Shown: positions 34,531-43,789, numbered from the stretch's first letter. The stretch is DNA of 64,000 bases from Pseudomonas chlororaphis subsp. piscium (GCF_003850345.1 NZ_CP027707.1:2356001-2420000), one strand, 5' to 3'. Program-made: numbers and translations. The notes: a model not told the origin generated them from the sequence alone.

Positions 34531-35781
34531 TCAAGGGGTAACTGGTTGATGGGAAGAATCCAGGGGCGGCAGGGCGGCCTCGACCAGTTCGATCCAGTGC
34601 CGCACTGGGGTGCGCCCGGCACCGTCGAGGTGAGTCTGGCAGCCGATATTGGCGGTGACTATGACCTCGGGCCGGCCGCTTTCCAGGGCATTGAGCTTGT
34701 TGTCCCGCAGTTGCCGCGCCAGCTCGGGCTGGGTCAGCGAGTAGGTGCCCGCCGAGCCACAGCACAGGTGGCTGTCGGGCACCTCGGTGAGTTCGAAGCC
34801 CAGGCGCTTGAGCACCGCCTCCACCGCGCCGCCGAGCTTCTGCGCGTGCTGCAGGCTGCAGGGGCAGTGGAAGGCCAGGCGCTGGTCGCTGTGGGTGAGC
34901 AGCTGTTCCAGCGGTTCGTCGCGCAGCAGTTCCACCAGGTCCCGGGCCAGGGCGCTGACCCGCTCCGCGCGGGCGGCATACCGCGGGTCGTGGGCCAGCA
35001 GGTGGCCGTAATCCTTGATAAAGGCGCCGCAACCGCTGGCGGTCTGGACGATGGCTTCGGCGCCGTGTTCCAGGTGCGGCCACCAGGCGTCGATATTGCG
35101 CCGGGCCCGTTCCAGGCCGGCGTCCTGGGCGTCCAGGTGGTAATCCACGGCGCCACAGCAGCCGGCCTCGGCCACCGGCTTCACGGCGATGCCCAGGCGG
35201 TCGAGGACCCGCGCCGTCGCGGCGTTGGTGTTGGGCGACAGGCTCGCCTGCACGCAACCTTCCAGCAGCAAGACACGCCGCGCGTGGGCCGTGGTCGGGC
35301 GCGCCTTGGCCGGCTGAACCTGGCGCGGCAGCTTGCCTTGCACGGCCTCGGGCAGCCAGGGGCGCAAGATGGCGCCGGTGCCGATCAGCGCCTTGAACAG
35401 CGCCGGGTTCGGTGCCAGGGCGCGCAGGCCCTGGCGCAGCAGGCGCTGGCTGAGGGGCCGGGGGACGGCGGCATCGACCACGGCGCGGCCGATGTCCAGC
35501 AGGTTGTGGTAATCCACCCCGGACGGGCAGGTGGTTTCGCAGTTGCGGCACGACAGGCAGCGGTCCAGGTGCAGCTGGGTCTTGGCCGTGGCTTCATGGC
35601 CCTCCAGCACCTGCTTGATCAGGTAGATGCGCCCCCGCGGCCCGTCCAGTTCGTCGCCCAGCAGTTGATAGGTGGGGCAGGTGGCGTTGCAGAAACCGCA
35701 ATGCACACAGGTGCGCAGGATGCTCTCGGCCTCCGCGGCGCGGGGCAGCTGGCGCGCCTGTTCGCTCAGGGTGGTTTGCAT
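34531..35781 (-). CDS. glcF: Glycolate oxidase, iron-sulfur subunit
   Basis: 416 residues. Two 4Fe-4S motifs (CVHCGFCNATCP and CLSCRNCETTCP) near the N-terminus, then two CCG-type domains (EAGCCGAVDYHLD, SHLCCGSAGTYS). It passes electrons from GlcDE to the respiratory chain. 15 bases separate it from glcE. Confidence 0.95.
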   Translation of the reverse strand: MQTTLSEQARQLPRAAEAESILRTCVHCGFCNATCPTYQLLGDELDGPRGRIYLIKQVLEGHEATAKTQLHLDRCLSCRNCETTCPSGVDYHNLLDIGRAVVDAAVPRPLSQRLLRQGLRALAPNPALFKALIGTGAILRPWLPEAVQGKLPRQVQPAKARPTTAHARRVLLLEGCVQASLSPNTNAATARVLDRLGIAVKPVAEAGCCGAVDYHLDAQDAGLERARRNIDAWWPHLEHGAEAIVQTASGCGAFIKDYGHLLAHDPRYAARAERVSALARDLVELLRDEPLEQLLTHSDQRLAFHCPCSLQHAQKLGGAVEAVLKRLGFELTEVPDSHLCCGSAGTYSLTQPELARQLRDNKLNALESGRPEVIVTANIGCQTHLDGAGRTPVRHWIELVEAALPPLDSSHQPVTP

Positions 35782-35796
35782 GCTTCGGGTCTCCGT

Positions 35797-36876
35797 TCAG
35801 AGCTCGGCGTAGAGCCGGCCGGGGTTGAAGATCCCTTGCGGGTCCAGTTGCGCCTTGAGCTGGCGGTGGTAGCGCAGCAGCACCGCCGGCAGCGGTTGGA
35901 ACGGGCTGTCCAGCAGGCCGTGGCTGTAGCAGGTGGCGTGGCCGCCGACACGCTCGACCAGGCTGCGGATGCGCTCCGCGGGCGCCGCGGATTTCAGCCA
36001 GCGCTGGGCGCCGGCCCAATCTATTAATTGCTGGCCGATCAACTGCTGGCCGGGCAGCTCCAGGGGGCCAGTGTTATTGGGCAGCGACAGGCGCCACAGC
36101 GGCAGGCCTTCGTCGAAGAACACCAACTGTTGCTCATTGAGATTGGCCCAGTAGTCGGCGGCCAAGGGCTCGCCGCCGAGGCGGTCGCGGGCTGCGGCCA
36201 CCGAGCCTTCGCCACCTTCCAGGCGCAGGTGCAGGCGCTGGCCGTCATGGCTGGCGGCGCTGATGGGCAGCGGTTGCTGGCCCCAGTCGGCGAGCCGGGC
36301 CAGGGCCTTGGCGCTGTCCATTTCCAGGCTCAGGCTGAGGCACTGGCGGGGTTTCGGCAGGACCTTGAGCGACACCTCGGTGAGCACCCCGAGGCAACCG
36401 TAGCTGCCCACCAGCAGGCGCGAGAGGTCGTAGCCGGCGACGTTTTTCATCACCTCGCCGCCAAAGCGCAGGAGCTTGCCGGTGCCGGTGATCACCCGGC
36501 TGCCGAGCACGAAGTCGCGCACCGAGCCGGCCCAGGGCCGCCGTGGCCCGGACAAGCCGGCGGCGACCATGCCGCCGACGGTGGCGCCGTCGCCAAAGGC
36601 CGGCGGTTCGCAGGCCAGCATCTGCCCGGCGGCGTCCAGCGCGGCCAGCAGTTCCGCAAGCGGCGTGCCGGCGCGGACCGTCACCACCAGCTCGGTCGGG
36701 TCGTAGCTGACGATGCCGCGATGGGCGCGGGTGTCGAGCACCTCGCCGGCAGTCATGCGGCCGAGAAAGGCCTTGCTGTTGCCGCCCTGGATCAGCAGTG
36801 GCGTGTCGTCGGCCAACGCCTGGCCGACCTGTTCCAGCAGCGCGCCGCTGGCGTCGTTATCCGCGTGTGCCGTCAT
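35797..36876 (-). CDS. glcE: Glycolate oxidase, FAD-binding subunit
   Basis: 359 residues. FAD-binding type 4 domain: TPLLIQGGNSKAFLG, DPTELVVTVRAGTPLAEL, GATVGGMVAAGLSGPRRPW and VMKNVAGYDLSRL. The ATG overlaps the glcD stop as TGATG. Forms the flavoprotein core with GlcD. Confidence 0.94.
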   Translation of the reverse strand: MTAHADNDASGALLEQVGQALADDTPLLIQGGNSKAFLGRMTAGEVLDTRAHRGIVSYDPTELVVTVRAGTPLAELLAALDAAGQMLACEPPAFGDGATVGGMVAAGLSGPRRPWAGSVRDFVLGSRVITGTGKLLRFGGEVMKNVAGYDLSRLLVGSYGCLGVLTEVSLKVLPKPRQCLSLSLEMDSAKALARLADWGQQPLPISAASHDGQRLHLRLEGGEGSVAAARDRLGGEPLAADYWANLNEQQLVFFDEGLPLWRLSLPNNTGPLELPGQQLIGQQLIDWAGAQRWLKSAAPAERIRSLVERVGGHATCYSHGLLDSPFQPLPAVLLRYHRQLKAQLDPQGIFNPGRLYAEL

Positions 36877-38375
36877 CAGAAACGCTCCAGCTCGGGGAAG
36901 GGCAGTTGCCCGGCGTGCACGTGCATGGCGCCGAATTCGGCGCAGCGGTGCAGGGTCGGGATGTTCTTGCCGGGGTTGAGCAGGCCGCCGGGGTCGAAGG
37001 CCGCCTTGACCGCGTGGAACAGGGTCAGCTCGTCGCTGTTGAACTGGGCGCACATCTGGTTGATTTTCTCCCGGCCGACCCCGTGTTCGCCGGTGATGCT
37101 GCCGCCGACCGCGACGCACAGCTCGAGGATCTTGCCGCCCAGGGCTTCGGCGCGGTCCAGTTCGCCGGGCTGGTTGGCATCGAACAGGATCAGCGGGTGC
37201 ATGTTGCCGTCGCCGGCATGGAATACGTTGGCCACCCGCAGCTGGTATTCGGCGGACAACGCGGCGATGGCCTTGAGCACTCCCGGCAGTTCGCGACGCG
37301 GGATGGTGCCGTCCATGCAGTAGTAGTCCGGCGACAGCCGGCCCACTGCCGGAAAGGCATTCTTGCGCCCGGCCCAGAAACGCACCCGTTCGGCTTCGTC
37401 TCGGGCCTGGCGGACCTCGGTGGCGCCGGCCCGTTCGAGCACCGCGCGGACCCGGTCGCAATCGTCGTGGACATCGGCTTCGACACCGTCCAGCTCGCAC
37501 AGCAGGATGGCCTCGGCGTCCACCGGGTAGCCGGCGTGAATGAAGTCTTCGGCGGCGCGGATCGCCAGGTTGTCCATCATTTCCAGGCCGCCGGGAATGA
37601 TGCCGGCGGCGATGATATCGGCCACCGCGTGGCCGGCTTTTTCCACCGAGTCGAAGGCCGCCAGCAGCACCTTGGCCAGTTGCGGCTTGGGCAGCAGCTT
37701 GACCGTGACTTCGGTGATGATCCCGAGCAGGCCTTCGGAGCCGGTGAACAGCGCCAGCAGGTCGAAGCCCGGCGCGTCCAGGGCGTCGCTGCCCAGGGTC
37801 AGGCGTTCGCCTTCGACGCTGAGGATTTCCACCTTGAGCAGGTTGTGCACGGTCAGGCCGTATTTCAGGCAGTGCACGCCGCCGGCGTTTTCCGCGACGT
37901 TGCCGCCGATGGAACAGGCGATCTGCGAGGACGGGTCGGGGGCGTAATACAAGCCGAACGGCGCGGCGGCCTGGGAGATCGCCAGGTTACGCACCCCGGG
38001 CTGGACCCGCGCGGTGCGGGCGGCGGGGTCGATATGCAGGATCTGGTTGAAGCGCGCCATCACCAGCAGCACGCCTTGCTCCAGGGGCAAGGCGCCGCCG
38101 GACAGGCCGGTACCGGCACCCCGGGCGACTACCGGCACGCGGCGTTCATGGCAGATCCGCAGCAGTTCCTGCACCTGCTCGATATGCCGCGGCAGGGCCA
38201 CTAGCATCGGCGTGGTGCGGTAGGCCGAGAGGCCGTCGCATTCGTAGGGTTTGAGGTCTTCGCTCTGGTGCAGGAGGTCCAGGTCGGGCAGGCGTTGGCG
38301 CAGTACTTCGAGCAGTGCCGTTTTGTCGACGGGGGGCAGCGCGCCGTCGACGCGTTCGTCGTAGAGGATATTCAT
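36876..38375 (-). CDS. glcD: Glycolate oxidase, catalytic FAD subunit
   Basis: 499 residues. FAD-binding PCMH region (VPVVARGAGTGLSGGALPLE, IGGNVAENAGG) and C-terminal FAD-linked oxidase domain ending VGGSITGEHGVGREKINQM ... PGGLLNPGKNIP. Oxidises glycolate (and D-lactate) to glyoxylate. First gene of the operon; 234 bases upstream of divergent glcC. Confidence 0.95.
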   Translation of the reverse strand: MNILYDERVDGALPPVDKTALLEVLRQRLPDLDLLHQSEDLKPYECDGLSAYRTTPMLVALPRHIEQVQELLRICHERRVPVVARGAGTGLSGGALPLEQGVLLVMARFNQILHIDPAARTARVQPGVRNLAISQAAAPFGLYYAPDPSSQIACSIGGNVAENAGGVHCLKYGLTVHNLLKVEILSVEGERLTLGSDALDAPGFDLLALFTGSEGLLGIITEVTVKLLPKPQLAKVLLAAFDSVEKAGHAVADIIAAGIIPGGLEMMDNLAIRAAEDFIHAGYPVDAEAILLCELDGVEADVHDDCDRVRAVLERAGATEVRQARDEAERVRFWAGRKNAFPAVGRLSPDYYCMDGTIPRRELPGVLKAIAALSAEYQLRVANVFHAGDGNMHPLILFDANQPGELDRAEALGGKILELCVAVGGSITGEHGVGREKINQMCAQFNSDELTLFHAVKAAFDPGGLLNPGKNIPTLHRCAEFGAMHVHAGQLPFPELERF

Positions 38376-38478
38376 GGGTGGCTAACGACCCTGAGTTGTT
38401 TTTATTAGGCGGCCGGCAGGGGCGGGCCGCTCAGTTGCATCATTGGCCCGGCTGGCCTTACTGTCCACGGGGCCGGGG

Positions 38479-38493
38479 ACTGGTCGAACCAGT
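38479..38493. promoter_or_regulatory. GlcC operator site 1
   Basis: ACTGGTCGAACCAGT is a perfect inverted repeat (6-3-6), the pattern bound by FadR-type GntR regulators. It lies between glcD and glcC, about 100 bases upstream of glcD. Confidence 0.75.
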
Positions 38494-38586
38494 TTGTTTC
38501 GCCAGCGATACCGGGTTTTTTATAAAAACTTAAGTATTTCAGTGGACTAGCCTGACGATCCGTTTGATCGGGTTTTTTCTTCATGG

Positions 38587-38599
38587 CTGGTCATACCAG
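38587..38599. promoter_or_regulatory. GlcC operator site 2
   Basis: CTGGTCATACCAG has the same CTGGT-N3-ACCAG form as site 1. It lies 10 bases upstream of the glcC start and 107 bases from site 1 (centre to centre), close to ten helical turns. It suggests autoregulation and possible looping. Confidence 0.7.
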
Positions 38600-38609
38600 T
38601 GGAGGGCGC

Positions 38610-39374
38610 ATGGACAGAAGCGATTCGGGGCGGCATCAGGTGGCGGATGTGGTCTGTGAGCGCATCGAGCGCCTGATCGTCGACGGCGTACTGAAGACCG
38701 GCCAGCTGCTGCCCTCGGAGCGGCGCCTTACGGAAAAACTCGGGGTGTCGCGCACGGCATTGCGCGAGGGCCTGAAGCTGTTGCGGGCGCGAGGCATCAT
38801 CGAAACCGAACAGGGCAAGGGCTCCTTTGTCGCCGAGCTGTCGGGGCAGGGCGCGACCTCGGCCTTGATGCATCTGTTCAGCTCCCAGCCGCGCACCCTG
38901 TACGACCTGTTCGAAGTGCGCAGCCTGCTGGAAGGCGAGTCGGCGCGGCTGGCGGCGTTGCGCGGCACCGATGCCGATTTCGTGCTGATCGGCCGCGCCT
39001 ATCAGGCGCTGCGGGATGCCCACGGCCAGGCGCTGGAGGCCTCGGCCCATGCGCGGTTGGACCACGCCTTCCACCTGGCGATCTGCGAAGCCTCGCACAA
39101 CCCGGTGCTGGTGCAGACCCTGCGCTCGCTGACCGACCTGCTGCTCAACTCGGTGTTCGCCTCGGTCAACAACCTCTACCACCGCCAGGCGCAGAAGCGG
39201 CAGATCGACCGTCAGCACGCGCGGCTCTACAACGCCGTCACCGGGCGCCTGCCGGAGCAGGCACGCAAGGCCGCCATCGCGCACATCCAGGGGATCTGCG
39301 ACAACCTGCGGGAAATCGAAAACGAGGAGCAGCGCCTGGTGCGGGCGACCCTGCGCCTGGAAGGCTGGAACTGA
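38610..39374 (+). CDS. glcC: GntR/FadR-family regulator of glycolate use
   Basis: 254 residues. Winged helix (LLPSERRLTEKLGVSRTALREGLKLLRARGI with a GKGSFV wing) followed by an FCD effector domain (LYDLFEVRSLLEGESARLAAL, DHAFHLAICEASHNPVL). ATG at 38610 has a GGAGGG site. It is divergent from glcDEFG, as in E. coli, and should activate it in response to glycolate. Confidence 0.93.
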   Translation: MDRSDSGRHQVADVVCERIERLIVDGVLKTGQLLPSERRLTEKLGVSRTALREGLKLLRARGIIETEQGKGSFVAELSGQGATSALMHLFSSQPRTLYDLFEVRSLLEGESARLAALRGTDADFVLIGRAYQALRDAHGQALEASAHARLDHAFHLAICEASHNPVLVQTLRSLTDLLLNSVFASVNNLYHRQAQKRQIDRQHARLYNAVTGRLPEQARKAAIAHIQGICDNLREIENEEQRLVRATLRLEGWN

Positions 39375-39477
39375 AGCCGCCGCGACCAGGGGTCAATGGC
39401 GACGAGAGGCAGCCACTACACTGCTAGAGACGCGGCCAGCATCGCGTCGTCGACGACCACCACAAAGGAGTCACCCC

Positions 39478-39648
39478 ATGTCCAACCAGACTTGTGCCTG
39501 CCCGGGCTGTACCTGCAAGGTCGGCGCCCATGCCATCGTGCGTCACGGCAAGCACTACTGTTGCCAGGCCTGCGCCAGCCACCATGCCAACGGCGAACCC
39601 TGCACCTCTACCGAAGGCTGCGATTGCGCCAAGGGCGCGCATCACTGA
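39478..39648 (+). CDS. Small bacterial metallothionein
   Basis: 56 residues with ten cysteines (6, 8, 11, 13, 28, 29, 32, 42, 48, 50) and several histidines. The start CACPGCTCKVG, central YCCQACASHHANGE and end CDCAKGAHH match the BmtA/SmtA family that chelates zinc and cadmium through a zinc-finger-like core. An AAAGGAG site precedes the ATG and a strong terminator follows, so it is a real monocistronic gene despite its size. Cytosolic metal buffering is expected. Confidence 0.92.
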   Translation: MSNQTCACPGCTCKVGAHAIVRHGKHYCCQACASHHANGEPCTSTEGCDCAKGAHH

Positions 39649-39675
39649 CGGGTCGAAGTTGTCAGGTGGAAAAGC

Positions 39676-39701
39676 AGTGGAGCCGCTCAGGGCTCCACTT
39701 T
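39676..39701 (+). terminator. Terminator of the metallothionein gene
   Basis: AGTGGAGCC and GGCTCCACT pair perfectly around GCTCAG and are followed by TT; a short but strong hairpin 28 bases after the stop codon. Confidence 0.75.
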
Positions 39702-39800
39702 CCATTTGCGAGCGTCCTGTTTGCGAGCGTCGATCCAGTTACAGGTGACCGCATTCGGCATGGCTCTCTCATCCAACGTATGCCCAAGGCCTCGGTTGGA

Positions 39801-40028
39801 TCAGGTCGACGGTCGCCAGGTGACGTTCTCGATACCGAATTTTTCCGCCTGGGGCTTGCTGGTCTTCTTAACCCGTTCCAGGCCAAAACGGCCGATGCGG
39901 CCGACCCCGGCGTCACAGCTTGCCCAGTGCCACGCCTCGGCGTTGTCCATCTTCTCCGAGCGGATGATGAAGGACTTGGGGGCGCCGTGCAGGCTGTACT
40001 CGATGACGAAAAGTTTTGCGTTGTTCAT
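39801..40028 (-). CDS. DUF6555-like small protein
   Basis: 75 residues: MNNAKLFVIEYSLHGAPKSF, then DNAEAWHWASCDAGVGRI and FGIENVTWRPST. I recognise it as a small protein widespread in Pseudomonas (DUF6555); no function is known. Its ATG has a GGAGG-type site on the minus strand. Convergent with the metallothionein gene. Confidence 0.75.
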   Translation of the reverse strand: MNNAKLFVIEYSLHGAPKSFIIRSEKMDNAEAWHWASCDAGVGRIGRFGLERVKKTSKPQAEKFGIENVTWRPST

Positions 40029-40250
40029 AAGGCTATCAATCCTCCCTGTGATGGTTTAGTGACCCGCGTTGGCAGGGAAAAATTCACTCGGATTGTCGCG
40101 CGACGGTATCGGCGCCGGGGCAGGGCCCAGGCAAGCATGCGGACGGCTTCCTGGCTGTTGCAGCAGCGCCTGTTCGGATGTTTACCCAGTTTGCCGGGCG
40201 GGTCGGCGGGGTTACCATGGGCGCCTTCCGCTTGACGACGATGCCCGGCC

Positions 40251-41030
40251 ATGGCCCTTGCCGCTCCTCCCGACCTCAGCGACACCGATGTGCCGGTGCA
40301 ACCCCTGGCGCGCACCTATCCGCGTGGCCTGTTCATCGAGCCCCACGAACATGCCTGGGGGCAGTTGCTGTATGCCATGAGCGGGGTGATGTGGGTCGAG
40401 ACGCCGAACGAGGCGCTGGTGGTGCCGCCGCAACGGGCGGTGTGGCTGCCCCCGGGCGTGCCCCACGGGATCCGCGTGGTCACCGACCTGCAGATGCGCA
40501 ATATCTATTTGCGCCCGTGCCTGGCGGCGACCCTCGACAGCCAGGTGCAGGTGTTGCAGGTGGACAACCTGCTGCGTGAGCTGATCGTGCGTCTGGTGGA
40601 GCATGAGGGAGCGCCGCAGCCGGAGTACTACGACGCGCTGGTGAACCTGGCCTTGCTGGAACTCAAGCGGGCCCGGCGCTCGCAGCTGAAGATCCTGCTG
40701 CCGGACAGTTCCGACCGGCGCCTGGTCAGCCTTTGCCAGGCGGTGATGGCCGCGCCTTCCCTGGACATTCCCTTCGAGCGCCATGCCGAGGCGGCGGGCG
40801 CCAGCGTGCGCACCCTGGCGCGGCTGTTCAAGGACGGCCTGGGCATGGGCTTCGCCGAATGGCGCCGCCAGGTGCAACTGGCCACGGCCGCGGCCGAGCT
40901 GATCCAGGGCGTGCCGGTGAGCACTATTGCCCGCGAACTGGGTTACTCCCCCGGCAGCTTCAGCGACATGTTTCGCCGCGAGCTGGGGCTGGCGCCGTCG
41001 CAATACGCGGCTGGAGAAGCCCGCGCCTGA
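40251..41030 (+). CDS. AraC-family transcriptional regulator with cupin sensor
   Basis: 259 residues. Cupin N-terminus (FIEPHEHAWGQLLYAMSGVM, VVPPQRAVWLPPGVPHGIR) and AraC DNA-binding C-terminus (RHAEAAGASVRTLARLFKDG, VSTIARELGYSPGSFSDMFR). No divergent or downstream enzyme makes its target obvious. The gap 40029-40250 before it has no gene. Confidence 0.9.
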   Translation: MALAAPPDLSDTDVPVQPLARTYPRGLFIEPHEHAWGQLLYAMSGVMWVETPNEALVVPPQRAVWLPPGVPHGIRVVTDLQMRNIYLRPCLAATLDSQVQVLQVDNLLRELIVRLVEHEGAPQPEYYDALVNLALLELKRARRSQLKILLPDSSDRRLVSLCQAVMAAPSLDIPFERHAEAAGASVRTLARLFKDGLGMGFAEWRRQVQLATAAAELIQGVPVSTIARELGYSPGSFSDMFRRELGLAPSQYAAGEARA

Positions 41031-41096
41031 GCCGCATTTCCTGTAGGCGTGAAGTGTGTAGGTGGTACGGGCTCTGCGGTACGCAGGTACACCGTC

Positions 41097-41193
41097 ATCG
41101 CGAGCAAGCTTCGCTCCTACAGGTATGCGGCATCCACAAAATAAAGGCCTGTCCGCATATCTTCTTCTGTAGGAGCGAAGCTTGCTCGCGATA
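41097..41193. repeat. REPIN-type inverted repeat (family A variant)
   Basis: Two inverted copies of a variant core (tcgcgagcaagcttcgctcctaca) separated by about 45 bases. The variant differs from 11731/22976/48821 by gagcaagctt in place of gggcaagcct. The rest of 41031-41370 holds nothing recognisable. Confidence 0.8.
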
Positions 41194-41370
41194 GCGCCTT
41201 GTCTGGCTCGCCACGGTATCTGCATCGCCAACAAACCAAGCCGCCACGGCCCGTCAGCAGATTGGCCGAAATCCTGAAGTGCTTGGCCGGTTGCCTGATT
41301 CTGCGCTCCCTACACTCCCGGCATGCCCAATCGCCGCTGCCCAGGCGCGGTGCCCTGCACGGAGTTCGTC

Positions 41371-41544
41371 ATGCATTACCTCATCTCCCTCGCCATCGGC
41401 CTCGGCGTCGGCCTGCTCTATGGCGCCCTGAACTTTCGCTCGCCGGCGCCGCCGGCCATCGCCCTGGTGGGGCTGCTCGGCATGCTTGCCGGCGAACAGC
41501 TGTGGCCCATGGGCCGGCAACTGGTGAGCAACTGGTTGTCCTGA
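41371..41544 (+). CDS. XapX-domain small membrane protein
   Basis: 57 residues, two helices: MHYLISLAIGLGVGLLYGAL, then FRSPAPPAIALVGLLGMLAGE. This is the XapX (DUF1427) motif, found as tiny membrane proteins of unknown role. It lies 52 bases before the oxidoreductase gene and may share its transcript. Confidence 0.82.
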   Translation: MHYLISLAIGLGVGLLYGALNFRSPAPPAIALVGLLGMLAGEQLWPMGRQLVSNWLS

Positions 41545-41596
41545 GGCCTTTCGATCCTGTCTATCCCTGTTTCTATCCCTGCCCACGGAGGCGCTT

Positions 41597-42553
41597 ATGC
41601 ACGCCCTGCAATTTTCCAAGACCGGCGATCTGTCGTCGCTGCGCTACGTCGAGGTGCCGACCCCGGTGCCGGCGGCCGATCAGGTACTGGTGCAGATCAA
41701 GGCCGCCGGCCTCAACCCCAGCGACGTGAAGAACGTGCTCGGGCGTTTTCCCTACACCACTTTGCCGCGCATTCCCGGGCGGGATTTTGCCGGGGTGGTG
41801 GTGGACGGGCCGGGGGAGCTGGTGGGGCAGGAAGTCTGGGGCACCGGCAAGGAGCTGGGGTTCTACGCGGACGGCTCCCATGCCCAATACGTGGTGCTGT
41901 CGGCCAAGGGCGTGGCGCACAAGCCGGCCCACCTGAGCTTCGCCCAGGCCGCCAGCCTGGGCGTGCCTTACACCACCGCCTGGGATGCCCTGGAGCGCAG
42001 CGGAGTGGGCGCCGGCACCACCTTGCTGGTGATTGGCGGCGGGGCGGTGGGCAGCGCCGCCCTGGCCCTGGCGAAGATCCGCGGAGCCCGGCTGCTGGCC
42101 GCCGCGCGGCGCCCGGAGCAGGTCAAGGCCTTGCAGGCGCAGGGGTTCCAGACCCTGCAGCTGGACCAGCCGGAAGACCTGGCTGCCCAGGTCAACGCCG
42201 TGTTCGCCGGCGGCGCCGAGGTGATCTTCGACACCACCGGCTTCTGGCTGCCAGCCTCGGTCGCGGCCCTGGCGCCGTTCGGCCGGATCGCCATCATCGC
42301 CGCGCCGGTGGACGGTCATGTGCAACTGCCGGCCCTGGGCCTGTATCGCAAGGGCGGCTCGGTGGTCGGGATCAACTCGTTGCTGTACGGCGTGCAGGCC
42401 TGCGCGGCCATGCTCGAGCAGTTCGGCCGGTTCTTCGATGAAGGGCTGTTGCCATTACCGCAGGGGCTGTTCGAAGCGCCGCTGGAGCAGGGCGTCGAGC
42501 GTTATCACGAGGTGAATCGGGGCAGTGGCGAGAAGGTGATTCTGTTGCCGTAA
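41597..42553 (+). CDS. Zinc-independent quinone oxidoreductase-like MDR-family dehydrogenase
   Basis: 318 residues. GroES-like N-terminus (KAAGLNPSDVKNVLGRFPYT, LPRIPGRDFAGVV) and NAD(P)-binding Rossmann half (LLVIGGGAVGSAALALAKIRG). No structural-zinc cysteine cluster is seen, placing it with quinone reductases rather than classical alcohol dehydrogenases. Substrate unknown. An inverted REP pair follows it. Confidence 0.85.
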   Translation: MHALQFSKTGDLSSLRYVEVPTPVPAADQVLVQIKAAGLNPSDVKNVLGRFPYTTLPRIPGRDFAGVVVDGPGELVGQEVWGTGKELGFYADGSHAQYVVLSAKGVAHKPAHLSFAQAASLGVPYTTAWDALERSGVGAGTTLLVIGGGAVGSAALALAKIRGARLLAAARRPEQVKALQAQGFQTLQLDQPEDLAAQVNAVFAGGAEVIFDTTGFWLPASVAALAPFGRIAIIAAPVDGHVQLPALGLYRKGGSVVGINSLLYGVQACAAMLEQFGRFFDEGLLPLPQGLFEAPLEQGVERYHEVNRGSGEKVILLP

Positions 42554-42586
42554 GGGTGGCGGATCAGGGGATTGGCGTGGCTTGTT

Positions 42587-42708
42587 GTAGCCGCTGCCGA
42601 AGGCTGCGATCGCCCCGAAGGGGCGCGGCGATCTTGAGTTCGCCGAGGTCCTTCGGAGCTTATATTGAGCTCCTGCGGACCTATCGCAGCCTGCGGCAGC
42701 GGCTGCAG
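42587..42708. repeat. Long inverted pair of family B REP sequences
   Basis: gtagccgctgccgaaggctgcgat at the left end and atcgcagcctgcggcagcggctgc at the right end are inverted copies of one another, enclosing about 75 bases with further internal symmetry. Single copies of the same core are found near 50053, 56381 and 24643. It lies between two convergent genes and could act as a terminator for both. Confidence 0.75.
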
Positions 42709-42722
42709 GCAGGGGGCTGGGT

Positions 42723-43766
42723 TTACGCCTCCGGCACGCCTTTCTCCCACGCCGACCAGTTCTTCAGGATGTCCTGCACCAGCGGATTACCGGTGCGATA
42801 GAGGTTTTCCAGGGCCGGGACGAAACCGCCCTGGTCGGCGTACTTGAGCAGGTTGTCGACCTCGCTGCCGCCCGGCTCGGGGCGGTCGAAGTCGGAGCCG
42901 GCGCGGACCACCGCCAGCCGCTGCACGTCCACCCGGCCTTCGCGGCTGGCGCGCAGCAGGGCCTCGTAGGTCGAGTTGTCTTCCTGCTGGGTGGTGCAGT
43001 ACTCGCCCTTGTTGTCGGTCAGCAGGCGGGTCCAGACCTCGGCCCGCTCGCTCAGGCGCGTGCCGGAGAACCAGGTGTTGCCCGCCAGGGTGTCGCACTG
43101 GGTCACCACCGGCGGCTGGTTGGCCGGGGCCGCCGGGTACTTGAGGCGCCAGGCCGCCGATTCCTTGCTTTCGCTCAGGGTCACTCGGCGGGACAGGGCG
43201 AAGGCCTTGGCCTGGAGTTTCGGGTTGAGTTCGAAGACTTCAGTCTTGTAATCCAGCGGTGGTTTCTCGTTCGGCCCCTTGGTGTTGATGCCCAGGTAGC
43301 CGGTCGGCCAGTCCTTGGGCGCGTCCCGCGAATCCAGTTCCCACTGGGTACCGAATTCCACCAGGTAATGGGCCCAGGCAGCGGTGCCTATGGTGCCGTG
43401 TTTCGGGCTGATGCCAGCGATCCCGGCGACCAGGAAATAGCTTTTGCGCAGGTCGAATTTCGGCGACAGCGCCAGGGCCAGGGTCGAAGCCGCGGCGTTG
43501 GTCTGGCCCATGCCGGTGACCAGCAGGCAGACGTCCTTGGTATTGCAACGTATCGCCGGGTACTCCGCCGACAGGCCCGGTACGCGCACTTCCTGCTTCA
43601 GCTCCAGGCGTTCGATCCAGTGCTGGGCCTCGGGGGCGAACATGGTGATCAGCATCACCTTGGGTTTGATCGGTGTGGCCGGGGCCTCGGCGGCCCAGGC
43701 GGTCGAAGCGAGCAGGGTGCCGCAGGCCAGGCCCACGGAAAGGGAAAGACGGGTCATCGCGTGCAT
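42723..43766 (-). CDS. Purine nucleoside permease (NUP) family protein
   Basis: 347 residues. A signal peptide (MTRLSLSVGLACGTLLASTA, WA-AE) precedes the NUP domain: IKPKVMLITMFAPEAQHW, LLVTGMGQTNAAAS, YFLVAGIAGISPKHGTIGTA. The fold is nucleoside-phosphorylase-like, so the exported protein probably binds or processes nucleosides in the periplasm rather than being a membrane carrier. GGAGG precedes the ATG at 43766. Follows the Tsx-like porin gene by 23 bases. Confidence 0.87.
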   Translation of the reverse strand: MHAMTRLSLSVGLACGTLLASTAWAAEAPATPIKPKVMLITMFAPEAQHWIERLELKQEVRVPGLSAEYPAIRCNTKDVCLLVTGMGQTNAAASTLALALSPKFDLRKSYFLVAGIAGISPKHGTIGTAAWAHYLVEFGTQWELDSRDAPKDWPTGYLGINTKGPNEKPPLDYKTEVFELNPKLQAKAFALSRRVTLSESKESAAWRLKYPAAPANQPPVVTQCDTLAGNTWFSGTRLSERAEVWTRLLTDNKGEYCTTQQEDNSTYEALLRASREGRVDVQRLAVVRAGSDFDRPEPGGSEVDNLLKYADQGGFVPALENLYRTGNPLVQDILKNWSAWEKGVPEA

Positions 43767-43789
43767 GAAAGCCTCCATTGCTTGAGTGA

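Noticed and set aside
34399..36027. Plus-strand open frame across glcF and glcE
   Set aside because: Shadow of two well-recognised glycolate oxidase subunits.
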